A DNA stretch of 64,000 nucleotides from Thermoplasmata archaeon (GTDB lineage Archaea; Thermoplasmatota; Thermoplasmata; Lutacidiplasmatales; UBA184), in contig DAHVCH010000010.1 of the NCBI GenBank assembly GCA_027314165.1, positions 1 to 64,000 on the forward strand, given 5' to 3'. The translations under genes were made by a program, and so were the position numbers. The notes under the pieces are model-generated. The model saw only the letters and a list, made by a program, of their open reading frames with translations, was not told the origin of the DNA and did no database searches. Every line of letters begins with the position of its first letter. Positions within the stretch are counted from its first letter, which is position 1. Below, one piece after another: positions 51,979 through 59,819 of the stretch.

Positions 51979-52730
51979 GGTCCCGCCGACCGGGCTCGAA
52001 CGTGGGAGAGGAGGCGGAGACGAGCCCGGAGCCGCCTCCCGGGCAAGGCGAGGACGCCTCTCCCTCCCCCTTCCCCTCCCCCCATCCACACCCCCACCCA
52101 CACCCCCACGCCCGTCGCGACGCGTTCCTCCGCCGGGGGCTGAAGTTCGCCGGGCTGCTCATCCTCGTCTACTACCTCCTGCCGAAGAAGGTCTTCGGGG
52201 TCCCGGTCTACTGGGCCATCCCCCTGGGGGCGGCGATCGTCCTGGTGGTGGAGGTTGCGCGCGTCACAGGGGTGCTCCCCATCCCCGCCCTCCGGGCCTA
52301 CGAGCACCACCGTCCGGCCGGGTACGTCTACTGGGGCGCTGCGCTCGCGCTGCTCGTCGCCTTCTTCCCGGAACCGTTCGCGGTCAGCGCCCTCATCGCG
52401 GCCTCCGTGGCGGACGTCCTCGCGGGGGAGCTCCGTCGCGGGTGGAAGATGTCCGGGGGAAGGAGCCGGGCGATCGGCGCCTTCGTCCCCTTCACCGCCG
52501 TGGCCGGCGCGCTCCTCTTCTGGCTCTCCCCGGAGGGGGCGGTCCTCAGCCTGCTGCTGGGCGCAACGGGCGCGGTCCTCGCGGCAGCCGTGGAGGGGAA
52601 GGTCATGGGGTGGCTCGACGACGACCTCTTGATGCCCATCCTCCCGGCCCTGCTCTGGGTCGGGCTCGTGGCGGTCCTCCCGGGAGCCACACCGCTCGGT
52701 TTCCACCTGCCCTGGATGAGCCGGGGCTGA
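51975..52730 (+). CDS. Dolichol/phytol kinase-like integral membrane protein
   Basis: 251 aa from GTG 51975. About seven transmembrane segments start near residue 55 (FAGLLILVYYLLPKKVF). The motif YEHHRPAGYVYWGAALALL, followed by FAVSALIAASVADVLAGELR and EGKVMGWLDDDLLMPI, is shared by the SEC59/VTE5 polyprenol kinase and CTP:phosphatidate family. It likely phosphorylates an isoprenoid alcohol with CTP, relevant to dolichol-type carriers for glycosylation. The N-terminal 50 residues are low complexity with an HPHPHPHPHP tract. Coupled to the VOC gene. Confidence 0.7.
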   Translation: MRSRRPGSNVGEEAETSPEPPPGQGEDASPSPFPSPHPHPHPHPHARRDAFLRRGLKFAGLLILVYYLLPKKVFGVPVYWAIPLGAAIVLVVEVARVTGVLPIPALRAYEHHRPAGYVYWGAALALLVAFFPEPFAVSALIAASVADVLAGELRRGWKMSGGRSRAIGAFVPFTAVAGALLFWLSPEGAVLSLLLGATGAVLAAAVEGKVMGWLDDDLLMPILPALLWVGLVAVLPGATPLGFHLPWMSRG

Positions 52731-52851
52731 CCGAAGGCCACCGCAACGCTACCAGGAGCCCGGCTCGTGGAGAGACCTGGGGGCCCTGGGGGCGGGGAGA
52801 CCCTTCAGGGGTCCCCCCTCGTTCGGCCTCGGGGGCCCGTCCCCGCGCACT

Positions 52852-54417
52852 TCAGACGATCGGTGTCAGCCGAGCGTGCGGCGGGCCCTTCTCCGTGTCC
52901 ACGCTCATGGCGTAGACCATCGTCCTCGGACGGATCCCGTAGACGCACGGGCTGTTGTCGATGTTGACGATGCGGAAGTACGTGTCCATCATGTTGATCA
53001 TCTCGGAGGTGACCAGGAGCCCCGGCTTCAGCAGCCCGATGCCCAGGTCGCCCATGATCTTCGTCCGCTCGACGCCCATGAACAGGCTCTTGATCGCGAG
53101 CTGGTCGCCCTGGAGGTACTCCAGGGTGTCGAACCCGGTGTACTCGATGAAGGGCTTGCCCTCGCCACCGCGCACGGCGCGCTCGGCGCCCTGCAGGGTC
53201 CTCTGGGCCTCCTCGCGGCCGGCGCGGAGCATCGGCAGGATGTAGGGCGCCTTCGCCTCCGTCGCGAAGTAGTCCGTGATCCGCACCCGGTCGTCGAAGG
53301 TCTGGGTGGGGATGTGCTGCGTGAGCAGCTCCCGGAGCTTCTCGGGGGATTCCCCTCCAGAGAGGACGCCCAGGATCCCGCCGCCTCGGCCGAGGAAGTT
53401 CATGAACGTCGGGGCGAAGAGCAGGTAGTAGTCGTCGATCGAGACCTGGACGTCGATCTCGAACCCGTTGTAGGACCCGCGCTTGTACCCTCCTCCGAGG
53501 AGGGCGTCGAAGTCGGGGATACCGGTGGAGAAGTGCCGCTCGGTGTCGGGGATCGCCTTCCAGGGCTTGGGGGCGGCCGGCCCGGTCTCGGGGCGGGGGG
53601 CGATGCCCAGCGCCTCGAAGCGGCCTCCGGCGAGGGTGACCGCGTAGCGGGGGCGTGGGATGGCCGTCGCCCGGAGCTTGTCCAGGCGCATGTGGCGGAC
53701 GCGCCTCTCGTCGAGCTCCTCACGGGAGAAGGAGATGAGCCCGTCCACCAGGTACTCGATCCCGCCCGCTTCGGGCTTCTCGAGGATCATGACCACGTTG
53801 GTGTTCGAGTTCTCGACCAGGTCCTTCTGCAGGCACATGACGAGCTCTTCCATTTCGAGCCCGTACTTGTGCGTCACACCCTCGAGGGAGTCGACGACGA
53901 GGAGCGCCTTGTCCGGGAGCACGCGCTCGACACGGTCGTACATGTGCTCGAGCTCGGGCATCCGGGTGCGCTGGAGCAGCGACTGGAGCTGGCCGCGGTC
54001 GACCTTGGTCGGAGCGCCCCGCTCCTCCCCCACGGCGCGGAGGAAGTCGCGGGCCTGCTGGAGCTTCTGCTTGACCTCGGCGGAGGGCTCGGGAGCGGTC
54101 TCCTTGTCCCGGCCGACCAGCGTCTCCAGGAAGATCTTCCCCGCATCGAAGACGCGGGTGCGCATCTCGGTGGTCTTGAGCCAGGGGAACTGTCGGTAGA
54201 GCGCCTCGTCGGAGACGCGCGTCGAGAGGTAGAAGCTCTGGCCAGGTCGGCCGGCCTTCTCGAGCAGCTCGAGCCCGAAGGTGGTCTTACCGGTACCGGC
54301 CCCACCTTTGACGATGAGGCTGCGGCCCCCCTTACCACTCAAGAACGTGACAACTTCTGGCGGAATCCCGGCGCGCTGACGGGTCCCTGCGTCCAAAGTA
54401 CTCTCCCCCGGAGACAC
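52852..54417 (-). CDS. GvpD/KaiC-like P-loop ATPase
   Basis: 521 aa. The N-terminal RecA-like domain has KGGAGTGKTTFGLELLEKAG (about 37-56) and Walker B-like ALLVVDSLEGV near 170. The second domain (from about 290, STGIPDFDALLGGGYKRGSY) resembles a KaiC repeat but lacks the Walker A GKT. This layout matches archaeal GvpD-like/KaiC-family ATPases implicated in regulation; no gas-vesicle genes are nearby. It is transcribed from a strong minus-strand TATATAT element just upstream. Confidence 0.75.
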   Translation of the reverse strand: MSPGESTLDAGTRQRAGIPPEVVTFLSGKGGRSLIVKGGAGTGKTTFGLELLEKAGRPGQSFYLSTRVSDEALYRQFPWLKTTEMRTRVFDAGKIFLETLVGRDKETAPEPSAEVKQKLQQARDFLRAVGEERGAPTKVDRGQLQSLLQRTRMPELEHMYDRVERVLPDKALLVVDSLEGVTHKYGLEMEELVMCLQKDLVENSNTNVVMILEKPEAGGIEYLVDGLISFSREELDERRVRHMRLDKLRATAIPRPRYAVTLAGGRFEALGIAPRPETGPAAPKPWKAIPDTERHFSTGIPDFDALLGGGYKRGSYNGFEIDVQVSIDDYYLLFAPTFMNFLGRGGGILGVLSGGESPEKLRELLTQHIPTQTFDDRVRITDYFATEAKAPYILPMLRAGREEAQRTLQGAERAVRGGEGKPFIEYTGFDTLEYLQGDQLAIKSLFMGVERTKIMGDLGIGLLKPGLLVTSEMINMMDTYFRIVNIDNSPCVYGIRPRTMVYAMSVDTEKGPPHARLTPIV

Positions 54418-54436
54418 AGGTTGGGAGTGAACGCCG

Positions 54437-54448
54437 CATATATATTCG
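54437..54448 (-). promoter_or_regulatory. TATA element of the GvpD/KaiC-like gene
   Basis: The minus strand contains ATATATAT about 25 bases before ATG 54417, in contrast with the GC-rich surroundings. Confidence 0.7.
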
Positions 54449-54476
54449 CTGAGGCGGGGCTCCGGAGAGCCCGTAC

Positions 54477-57086
54477 TCAGCTACCGGAGCCCTGCGCGAG
54501 CTGCCTGGCCGTTGCGAGCGCGGCGTCCAGGGCGCCCTGGACCGCCGGGCCCTTGGGTCCGGAGGCCGTCGCCGCGGAGGGGTTCCCCCCACCCTTGCCG
54601 CCCCAGGCCTTGAGGGCGGGCGCGAGCAGGTCCCGCGCGGGAAGCTCCTTCGGGTTCGCGGAGGCGAAGAAGAGCACGGCCCCCTTCTCGTCCTCGCCGC
54701 AGAGGAGCGCGACCCCACCGGGGTGGGAGGTGATCTCTCGGGCGAGCGCCTGCAGACCGTCGCGGTCCAGGTCGGTGGTGCCCACCACGATCCGATAGCG
54801 GCCACCTGCGAGCGGGTGGGCGGAGGTCGGGGAGTTCCAGAGCCCTTCCGCGATCGAACGAACGTCGGCCTTCGCGGCCGCGCGCGCCTCCTTGTGCCCC
54901 TCCTTCAGGCGCTCCTGGAGATGGTCCACCGCATGGGGGACCTCCTCGAAGGGGACCGCGAGCTTCTGCGAGGTCTCCGTGAGGATCGCGTCGTGCTGCT
55001 GCATGAGCTCAAGAGCGCGCTCTCCGGCGGCGAAGTTCAACCGGACCATGCCGTCCTGGATGCGCTCGGTGGAGAGGACCTTGACGAACCCGACCTCGGA
55101 GGTGTGCGTGCAGTGGGTCCCTCCGCAGGCCTCGACGTCGAAGTCGGGGATCTCGATGATGCGCAGCTCCTTTCCCGGGACGGCCCCGCCCTGGTAGAGC
55201 CCGAAGCCGAACTTCTCCTCCGCTTTCGGCCGGGGCTCGAAGTAGCTCTTCACGGGGCGGTCCTCCCGGACGATCCGGTTCACGAGGCGTTCGGCCGCGC
55301 GCACCTCCTCCGGCCGCAGGGCCTGCCAGTGGGTGATGTCCAGCCGGGCCCCTTCGAGCCCCTTGTAGGCGCCCGCCTGCCAGACGTGGGGCCCGAGGAT
55401 CTGCCGCAGCGCGCCGTTCAGCAGGTGCGTCGCGGTGTGGTGCTGCATGAGCTGCCGGCGGCGGTCGGAGTCGATCTTCCCCTCGCTGGCCTGGCCGACC
55501 TCGGGGAGAGGCGACTCGGGGGTCGAGAGCCGGTGGAGGACCCAGGGGCCGTGCCGGACGACCTCTTCCACGGGGACGCCCGCGAGATGGCCGCGGTCGG
55601 TGATCTGTCCGCCGCCCGTGGGATAGAAGTACGTCTGGTCGAGGATGACCCAGGGCCCCGACCGCCAGAGGACCTTCCCGGTGAACGTGTGCGTGTAGGG
55701 GTCGCGGTGGTAGTGGACCACGGTCCCCGGCAGGTTCGCCGGCGGCTCCGGGACCCGGGTCTCGGCCGCGGCGTCCGCGCCGTACCCTCCCCACCCCGCG
55801 GCCTCCGTCGCGTCGCGCGTGTGGAGCTCCGCCACCTTCGCGAAGAAGTCGGGAGGTACCTCCACGCGGTGGGAGAGCTCCTCGACGGCGACGTCGGGGG
55901 TGACCCCGAGAGAGTCGTACACCATGACCAGGTCGTCCACGCCGGGGGTCCGCCCCTCCTTCTTCAGCCGCTCCTCGAGCTTCCGGATCTGGCTGCGTCC
56001 CCGGGTGATCGCCTCGGAGAAGCGCTCCTCCTCGATGCGGAGGACCTGCTCCAACCCCTTCGGGTCTCCCGCGAGCTCCGGGAAGTCCTTGGAGACGTGG
56101 CGCAGGACCACGTCCATGAGCTTCGGGAGCGCGAGGGCTCCCGGATGCTTCTCGAGCGTCCGGAGCATCCGACGCAGGAGGAGACGGGCGAGGTACCCCT
56201 CCTTGACGTTGGAGGGGACGATGCCGTCCGTGAACAGGAAGAGGAAGTTCTTCGCGTGGTCTGCGAGGACGGCGGCCTCGGGAAGCGAGAAGTCGGAGGG
56301 CAGGTCCTTCAGGATCCCGGGGAAGACCGCCTCGTAGATCGTGGGGGTCCCCTGGGACATGTGGGTGAACCGCTCGAGCCCGTACCCGGTGTCGACCACC
56401 CGCAGCGGCATCGGCCGGAGCTTGTCGCCGTCGCGGACGTACTGCATGAAGACGAGCGTCGCGATCTCGAGCCCACGGAGCCCCACGGAGACCGAGGGGC
56501 CGAGGTTCCCGCCGCCCTCCCACGCCTCCTCCTTGTAGGAGACCTCCCCGGGAGCGGCCCCGAGCTCGCTCGTCACGAGCTCGTGGCAGAGCTCGATGCA
56601 CCGGTCCTTCCAGTAGACCTCGTGCTCGGAGGAGTTGAACGCGTGGTGGGCCATCATCTCGAACATCGTGAGGTGGCGCCCGGTGACCCCCACGTTCTCG
56701 ATGTCGGTGAAGCGCATGCAGGGCTGGGAGATCGTCAGCGGGTTCGCCGGAGGGGGGATGGCGCCGGAGGTCACCCAGGGCTGGAAGTCGTAGATCGAGG
56801 CCTGGACGAACATCACGTCGTTCCGCCAGCGGGGCACGACGGGGTACCTCCGAAGGCGGGTGTGCCCGTGCTTCTCGAAGTAGGAGAGGTAGAGCTCCCG
56901 GAAGGAGGAGAGGTCGTAGGCGCGCTTGAACGGGGAGTTGTTCTGGAAGGAGTACGGGGTGCAGGGGGTCTCCGAGCACACCTCCTGTTCGCCCTGGGAC
57001 CAGAAGGCCTCCCCGCACTTCTTGCAGGCCCGGCGGCGGAAGCCGGCCTTCGAGAAGTAGGGGTTCTCGTACTCTCGGGGCTCCAT
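54477..57086 (-). CDS. alaS: Alanyl-tRNA synthetase
   Basis: 869 aa. Archaeal-type AlaRS: the N-terminal extension CKKCGEAFWSQGEQEVC is a zinc-like motif absent from bacterial enzymes, followed by the class II core. The editing domain has HHTATHLLNGAL and CGGTHCTHTSEVG. It charges tRNA-Ala and edits Ser/Gly. The C-terminal domain keeps the Gly-rich GGKGGGNPSAATASG. A small conserved gene lies divergently upstream. Confidence 0.97.
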   Translation of the reverse strand: MEPREYENPYFSKAGFRRRACKKCGEAFWSQGEQEVCSETPCTPYSFQNNSPFKRAYDLSSFRELYLSYFEKHGHTRLRRYPVVPRWRNDVMFVQASIYDFQPWVTSGAIPPPANPLTISQPCMRFTDIENVGVTGRHLTMFEMMAHHAFNSSEHEVYWKDRCIELCHELVTSELGAAPGEVSYKEEAWEGGGNLGPSVSVGLRGLEIATLVFMQYVRDGDKLRPMPLRVVDTGYGLERFTHMSQGTPTIYEAVFPGILKDLPSDFSLPEAAVLADHAKNFLFLFTDGIVPSNVKEGYLARLLLRRMLRTLEKHPGALALPKLMDVVLRHVSKDFPELAGDPKGLEQVLRIEEERFSEAITRGRSQIRKLEERLKKEGRTPGVDDLVMVYDSLGVTPDVAVEELSHRVEVPPDFFAKVAELHTRDATEAAGWGGYGADAAAETRVPEPPANLPGTVVHYHRDPYTHTFTGKVLWRSGPWVILDQTYFYPTGGGQITDRGHLAGVPVEEVVRHGPWVLHRLSTPESPLPEVGQASEGKIDSDRRRQLMQHHTATHLLNGALRQILGPHVWQAGAYKGLEGARLDITHWQALRPEEVRAAERLVNRIVREDRPVKSYFEPRPKAEEKFGFGLYQGGAVPGKELRIIEIPDFDVEACGGTHCTHTSEVGFVKVLSTERIQDGMVRLNFAAGERALELMQQHDAILTETSQKLAVPFEEVPHAVDHLQERLKEGHKEARAAAKADVRSIAEGLWNSPTSAHPLAGGRYRIVVGTTDLDRDGLQALAREITSHPGGVALLCGEDEKGAVLFFASANPKELPARDLLAPALKAWGGKGGGNPSAATASGPKGPAVQGALDAALATARQLAQGSGS

Positions 57087-57208
57087 GGACGAGGGCGGCT
57101 ACGTCGGGAGAGAGAAAAGCCCTCGCAGCCCCTGCCTTCGCGCGTCACGCGACCCTCCGAAGGGTTTAAGGCACCGTTCGCGCGCTCGCCCTTCCGGGGA
57201 CGACCACC

Positions 57209-57424
57209 ATGAGGACCTACGTCAAGTTCTACTTCAGCAGCGAGGGCGCCGGACCGCTCGACCTTGTCGACCAGATGCGAAACATCGGTTTCCGCGCGGA
57301 GGTCGGCGACTTCGACTTCTCCGTCGAGTGGCACACCCCCGAGCAGTACGGGAACACGGTCCGCAAGATGCACAGCCTGCTCGCAGGCTCGCGCGTGCGC
57401 TACACCCTGATGACCAAGACCTGA
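57209..57424 (+). CDS. Small conserved-looking protein, unknown
   Basis: 71 aa: RTYVKFYFSSEGAGPLDLVD, then GFRAEVGDFDFSVEWHTP and a helix-strand end. An alpha/beta ferredoxin-like profile without catalytic motifs. A TTTAAG island at 57165-57170 precedes the ATG. Its position, divergent from alaS, may reflect shared regulation; function unknown. Confidence 0.7.
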   Translation: MRTYVKFYFSSEGAGPLDLVDQMRNIGFRAEVGDFDFSVEWHTPEQYGNTVRKMHSLLAGSRVRYTLMTKT

Positions 57425-57476
57425 GGGGCCCCCGCGGCCCTCAGCCCCCCCGCCCCTCCCTTGCCGTGCCTTCGGG

Positions 57477-58271
57477 CTACGGTCGGGGCGCGCGCTTCGG
57501 TCGTTTCCGGGGCCGCCCGCTCGAGGCGCTTCCGCGCCTCTCCCCCTGGGCCGACCCCTCCCGCGCGCTCCGCCCGGTCTCGCAGAGCTCGACGATGGGG
57601 CAACGGGAGCACTGGGGGCCGATGGGCCGGCAGACGTTCTGCCCGTGCTGGACGAGGAGCGGGTTGACCGGGACCCAGAGGTCCATCGGGATGACCCGCA
57701 TGAGCGCCTCCTCGGTCTCCTCCGGCGTCCGCGTCCTCACCGCGCCCAGCCGGTTCGCGATCCGGTGCACGTGGGTGTCCACCGGCACGGCGGGGATCCC
57801 GTACCCGAAGACGAGGGTGCAGTTCGCGGTCTTCCGCCCGACCATCGGCAGCGAGAGGAGCTCCTCCCTCGAGGCCGGGACCTTCCCCCCGAAGCGGTCG
57901 AGGATCTCGCGCGCGCAGTCCCGAACGCCCTTCGCCTTGGTGGCGTAGAACCCCACGGGCCGGATGAGACGGAGGACCTTCGGGACGGGCGCTCGGGCCA
58001 GCGCCTCGGGGGTCGGGAACTCCCGGAAGAGCCGCTCGGAGGCCCCGTCCGTGGTCTCGTCGCGGGTGCGCTGGGAGAGGATGGTCCCGACCAGGACCTG
58101 GAAGGGGGTCTCGGCATGCGCTCGGAGGTAGGGGACACGCCAGTCCCCTCCGTCCTTGTAGAAGTGGCGCAGCGTCGTGAGGAGCTGCTCCCACGGGACC
58201 TCGATGGGCGCGGGCCTGCGGGGCCTTGGCCCTGTCGCGGCGCTCCGCGTTCGGCGCTTCCCCGCGCTCAA
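57477..58271 (-). CDS. nth: Endonuclease III (HhH-GPD DNA glycosylase/AP lyase)
   Basis: 264 aa. LPMVGRKTANCTLVFGYG holds the catalytic Lys, VPVDTHVHRIANRLG the Asp, and CRPIGPQCSRCPIVELC the C-x6-C-x2-C-x5-C iron-sulfur ligands. It removes oxidised pyrimidines and cuts AP sites. N- and C-terminal tails are basic and low complexity. The start overlaps the folC stop (ATGA), so it is in one operon with folC. Confidence 0.95.
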   Translation of the reverse strand: MSAGKRRTRSAATGPRPRRPAPIEVPWEQLLTTLRHFYKDGGDWRVPYLRAHAETPFQVLVGTILSQRTRDETTDGASERLFREFPTPEALARAPVPKVLRLIRPVGFYATKAKGVRDCAREILDRFGGKVPASREELLSLPMVGRKTANCTLVFGYGIPAVPVDTHVHRIANRLGAVRTRTPEETEEALMRVIPMDLWVPVNPLLVQHGQNVCRPIGPQCSRCPIVELCETGRSAREGSAQGERRGSASSGRPRKRPKRAPRP

Positions 58272-59776
58272 CCCGGGCTCCCGCGGGCCGAGTCCGACGA
58301 GCGGCGGCGGGCGACCGCCTTGGATCGCCCTGCGGGCGGGGCCCGGGGAGAGGCGGCACGCGCGGGGGAGACGGCCCGAGGGGTCTTCCGGCTCGGAGCC
58401 GTCCGCGGCTCCTCCCAGAGGGAACGACCCACGGGGTCGGAGAGGTCAGGGCCCTCCGGCGGGATGCCGCGCATGTCGGAGAGGACCGCTCCGGCGAGGT
58501 ACACGCCCCCGACCGCGAGGAGGAGCCCGCGGTCCCCCACCGTCGCCCTCGCCATCGAGAGCGCATCCCGGGCGTTCGGGGCCACGATGACCTTCGAGAA
58601 CGCGGCCCGCGCGGCGATGTTCAGGTCCTTGATCGGAAGGGCCCGCTCGGCGGAGAGCGGGAAGACCACCGCCTGGTGCGCCAGGACCGAGAGCTCGGCC
58701 AGCATCTCCCGGACGTGCTTGTCCGCGAGACAGGAGAAGAGGACCGTGCTCTCCTCAGGCAGGACCTGGGGATGCAGGGCGCGCAGGGCGGCCACCACCT
58801 CGCTCGTGCTCTCCGGGGTGTGGGCCGCGTCGACGTAGGTCGGGGGGCGCGCGCCCACGCGCTCGAGCCGGCCCGGCCAACGGGTACGGGCGAGCCCGCG
58901 GCGGACGGCCTCGGGGGGGACGGAGAGGCCCGTCCCGCGGGAGAAGAGCTGCAGGGCCGCGACGGCGAGCGCGGCGTTCCGGGCCTGGAAGGCGCCCAGG
59001 AGCGGCAGCCGGAGGTCTTCGAACCGGCCTGCCGGGGTCTCGATGCTCACGAGCTGCCCCCGGTCGTCGCCCGCGCCGCTCGCCAGGAGCCGGACCTCCC
59101 GTCCGAGCTCCCAGAGGGGCACGCCCTGGCGGAACGCCTGGTGGCGCAGCTCCTCGAGCCCCGGGCCCTGGGTGGCGCCGGTCACGCCCCACGCCTTCGG
59201 ATGGAAGATCCCCGACTTTTCCCGCGCCACGTCCTGCAGGGTGGGGCCGAGGAGCTCCGTGTGCTCCAGCTCGAGGGTCGTGACCACCGCGACGGGAGCC
59301 TGCAGCACGTTCGTGGAGTCGAGCCGCCCTCCGAGCCCCACCTCGATCGCGGCCACTTCCACCCCCCGGCGGTGGAACAGGTCGAACGCCCAAGCGGTGG
59401 TGACCTCGAAGAAGGTGGGGTCGCGGTCGAGCAGCCCCTTGCGTCGCACCTTCGCGACCGCGTCGCGCACCCGCCGGAGCCCCACGACCAGGTCCTCGGG
59501 GGTGGCCATCTCCCCATCGACCCGCGCGCGCTCCCGGAAGGAGAGCAGGTGGGGGGAGGTGTAGAGCCCCGTGCGGTAGCCGGCCTCCTGGAGGACCGCG
59601 GCGCACATGGCCGCCGTCGAGCCCTTCCCCTTGCTCCCCGTGATGTGGATGGCCCGGAAGGAGCGGTGGGGGTCCCCCAGAGCCTTCAGCACCGCCGCCG
59701 TGGTCTCCGGCCCGGGCCGCGTTCCGAGGCGTTTCAGTCCCCAGAGGTACGAGAGGGCCTCCTGGAACTCCTTCAC
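58268..59776 (-). CDS. folC: Folylpolyglutamate/dihydrofolate synthase (Mur ligase family)
   Basis: 502 aa from GTG 59776 (an in-frame ATG at 59914 overlaps the next gene). GSKGKGSTAAMCAAVLQEAG is the Mur-ligase P-loop; GLGGRLDSTNVLQAPV and ATNRPDI-like later motifs are FolC-like. It adds glutamate to folate derivatives; in archaea with tetrahydromethanopterin the homologue has other roles. The C-terminal 60 residues are Ser/Arg/Ala-rich low complexity. Coupled to nth. Confidence 0.85.
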   Translation of the reverse strand: MKEFQEALSYLWGLKRLGTRPGPETTAAVLKALGDPHRSFRAIHITGSKGKGSTAAMCAAVLQEAGYRTGLYTSPHLLSFRERARVDGEMATPEDLVVGLRRVRDAVAKVRRKGLLDRDPTFFEVTTAWAFDLFHRRGVEVAAIEVGLGGRLDSTNVLQAPVAVVTTLELEHTELLGPTLQDVAREKSGIFHPKAWGVTGATQGPGLEELRHQAFRQGVPLWELGREVRLLASGAGDDRGQLVSIETPAGRFEDLRLPLLGAFQARNAALAVAALQLFSRGTGLSVPPEAVRRGLARTRWPGRLERVGARPPTYVDAAHTPESTSEVVAALRALHPQVLPEESTVLFSCLADKHVREMLAELSVLAHQAVVFPLSAERALPIKDLNIAARAAFSKVIVAPNARDALSMARATVGDRGLLLAVGGVYLAGAVLSDMRGIPPEGPDLSDPVGRSLWEEPRTAPSRKTPRAVSPARAASPRAPPAGRSKAVARRRSSDSARGSPG

Positions 59777-59819
59777 GGGGGGGCTCGACCTCGACGGTCC
59801 TTTGAGGCTTGCCGGAGGC

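Noticed and set aside
54723-57212. A long plus-strand open frame antisense to alaS
   Set aside because: It reads as Arg/Gly/Val/Asp-rich shadow sequence created by GC bias; alaS on the minus strand has all family motifs.
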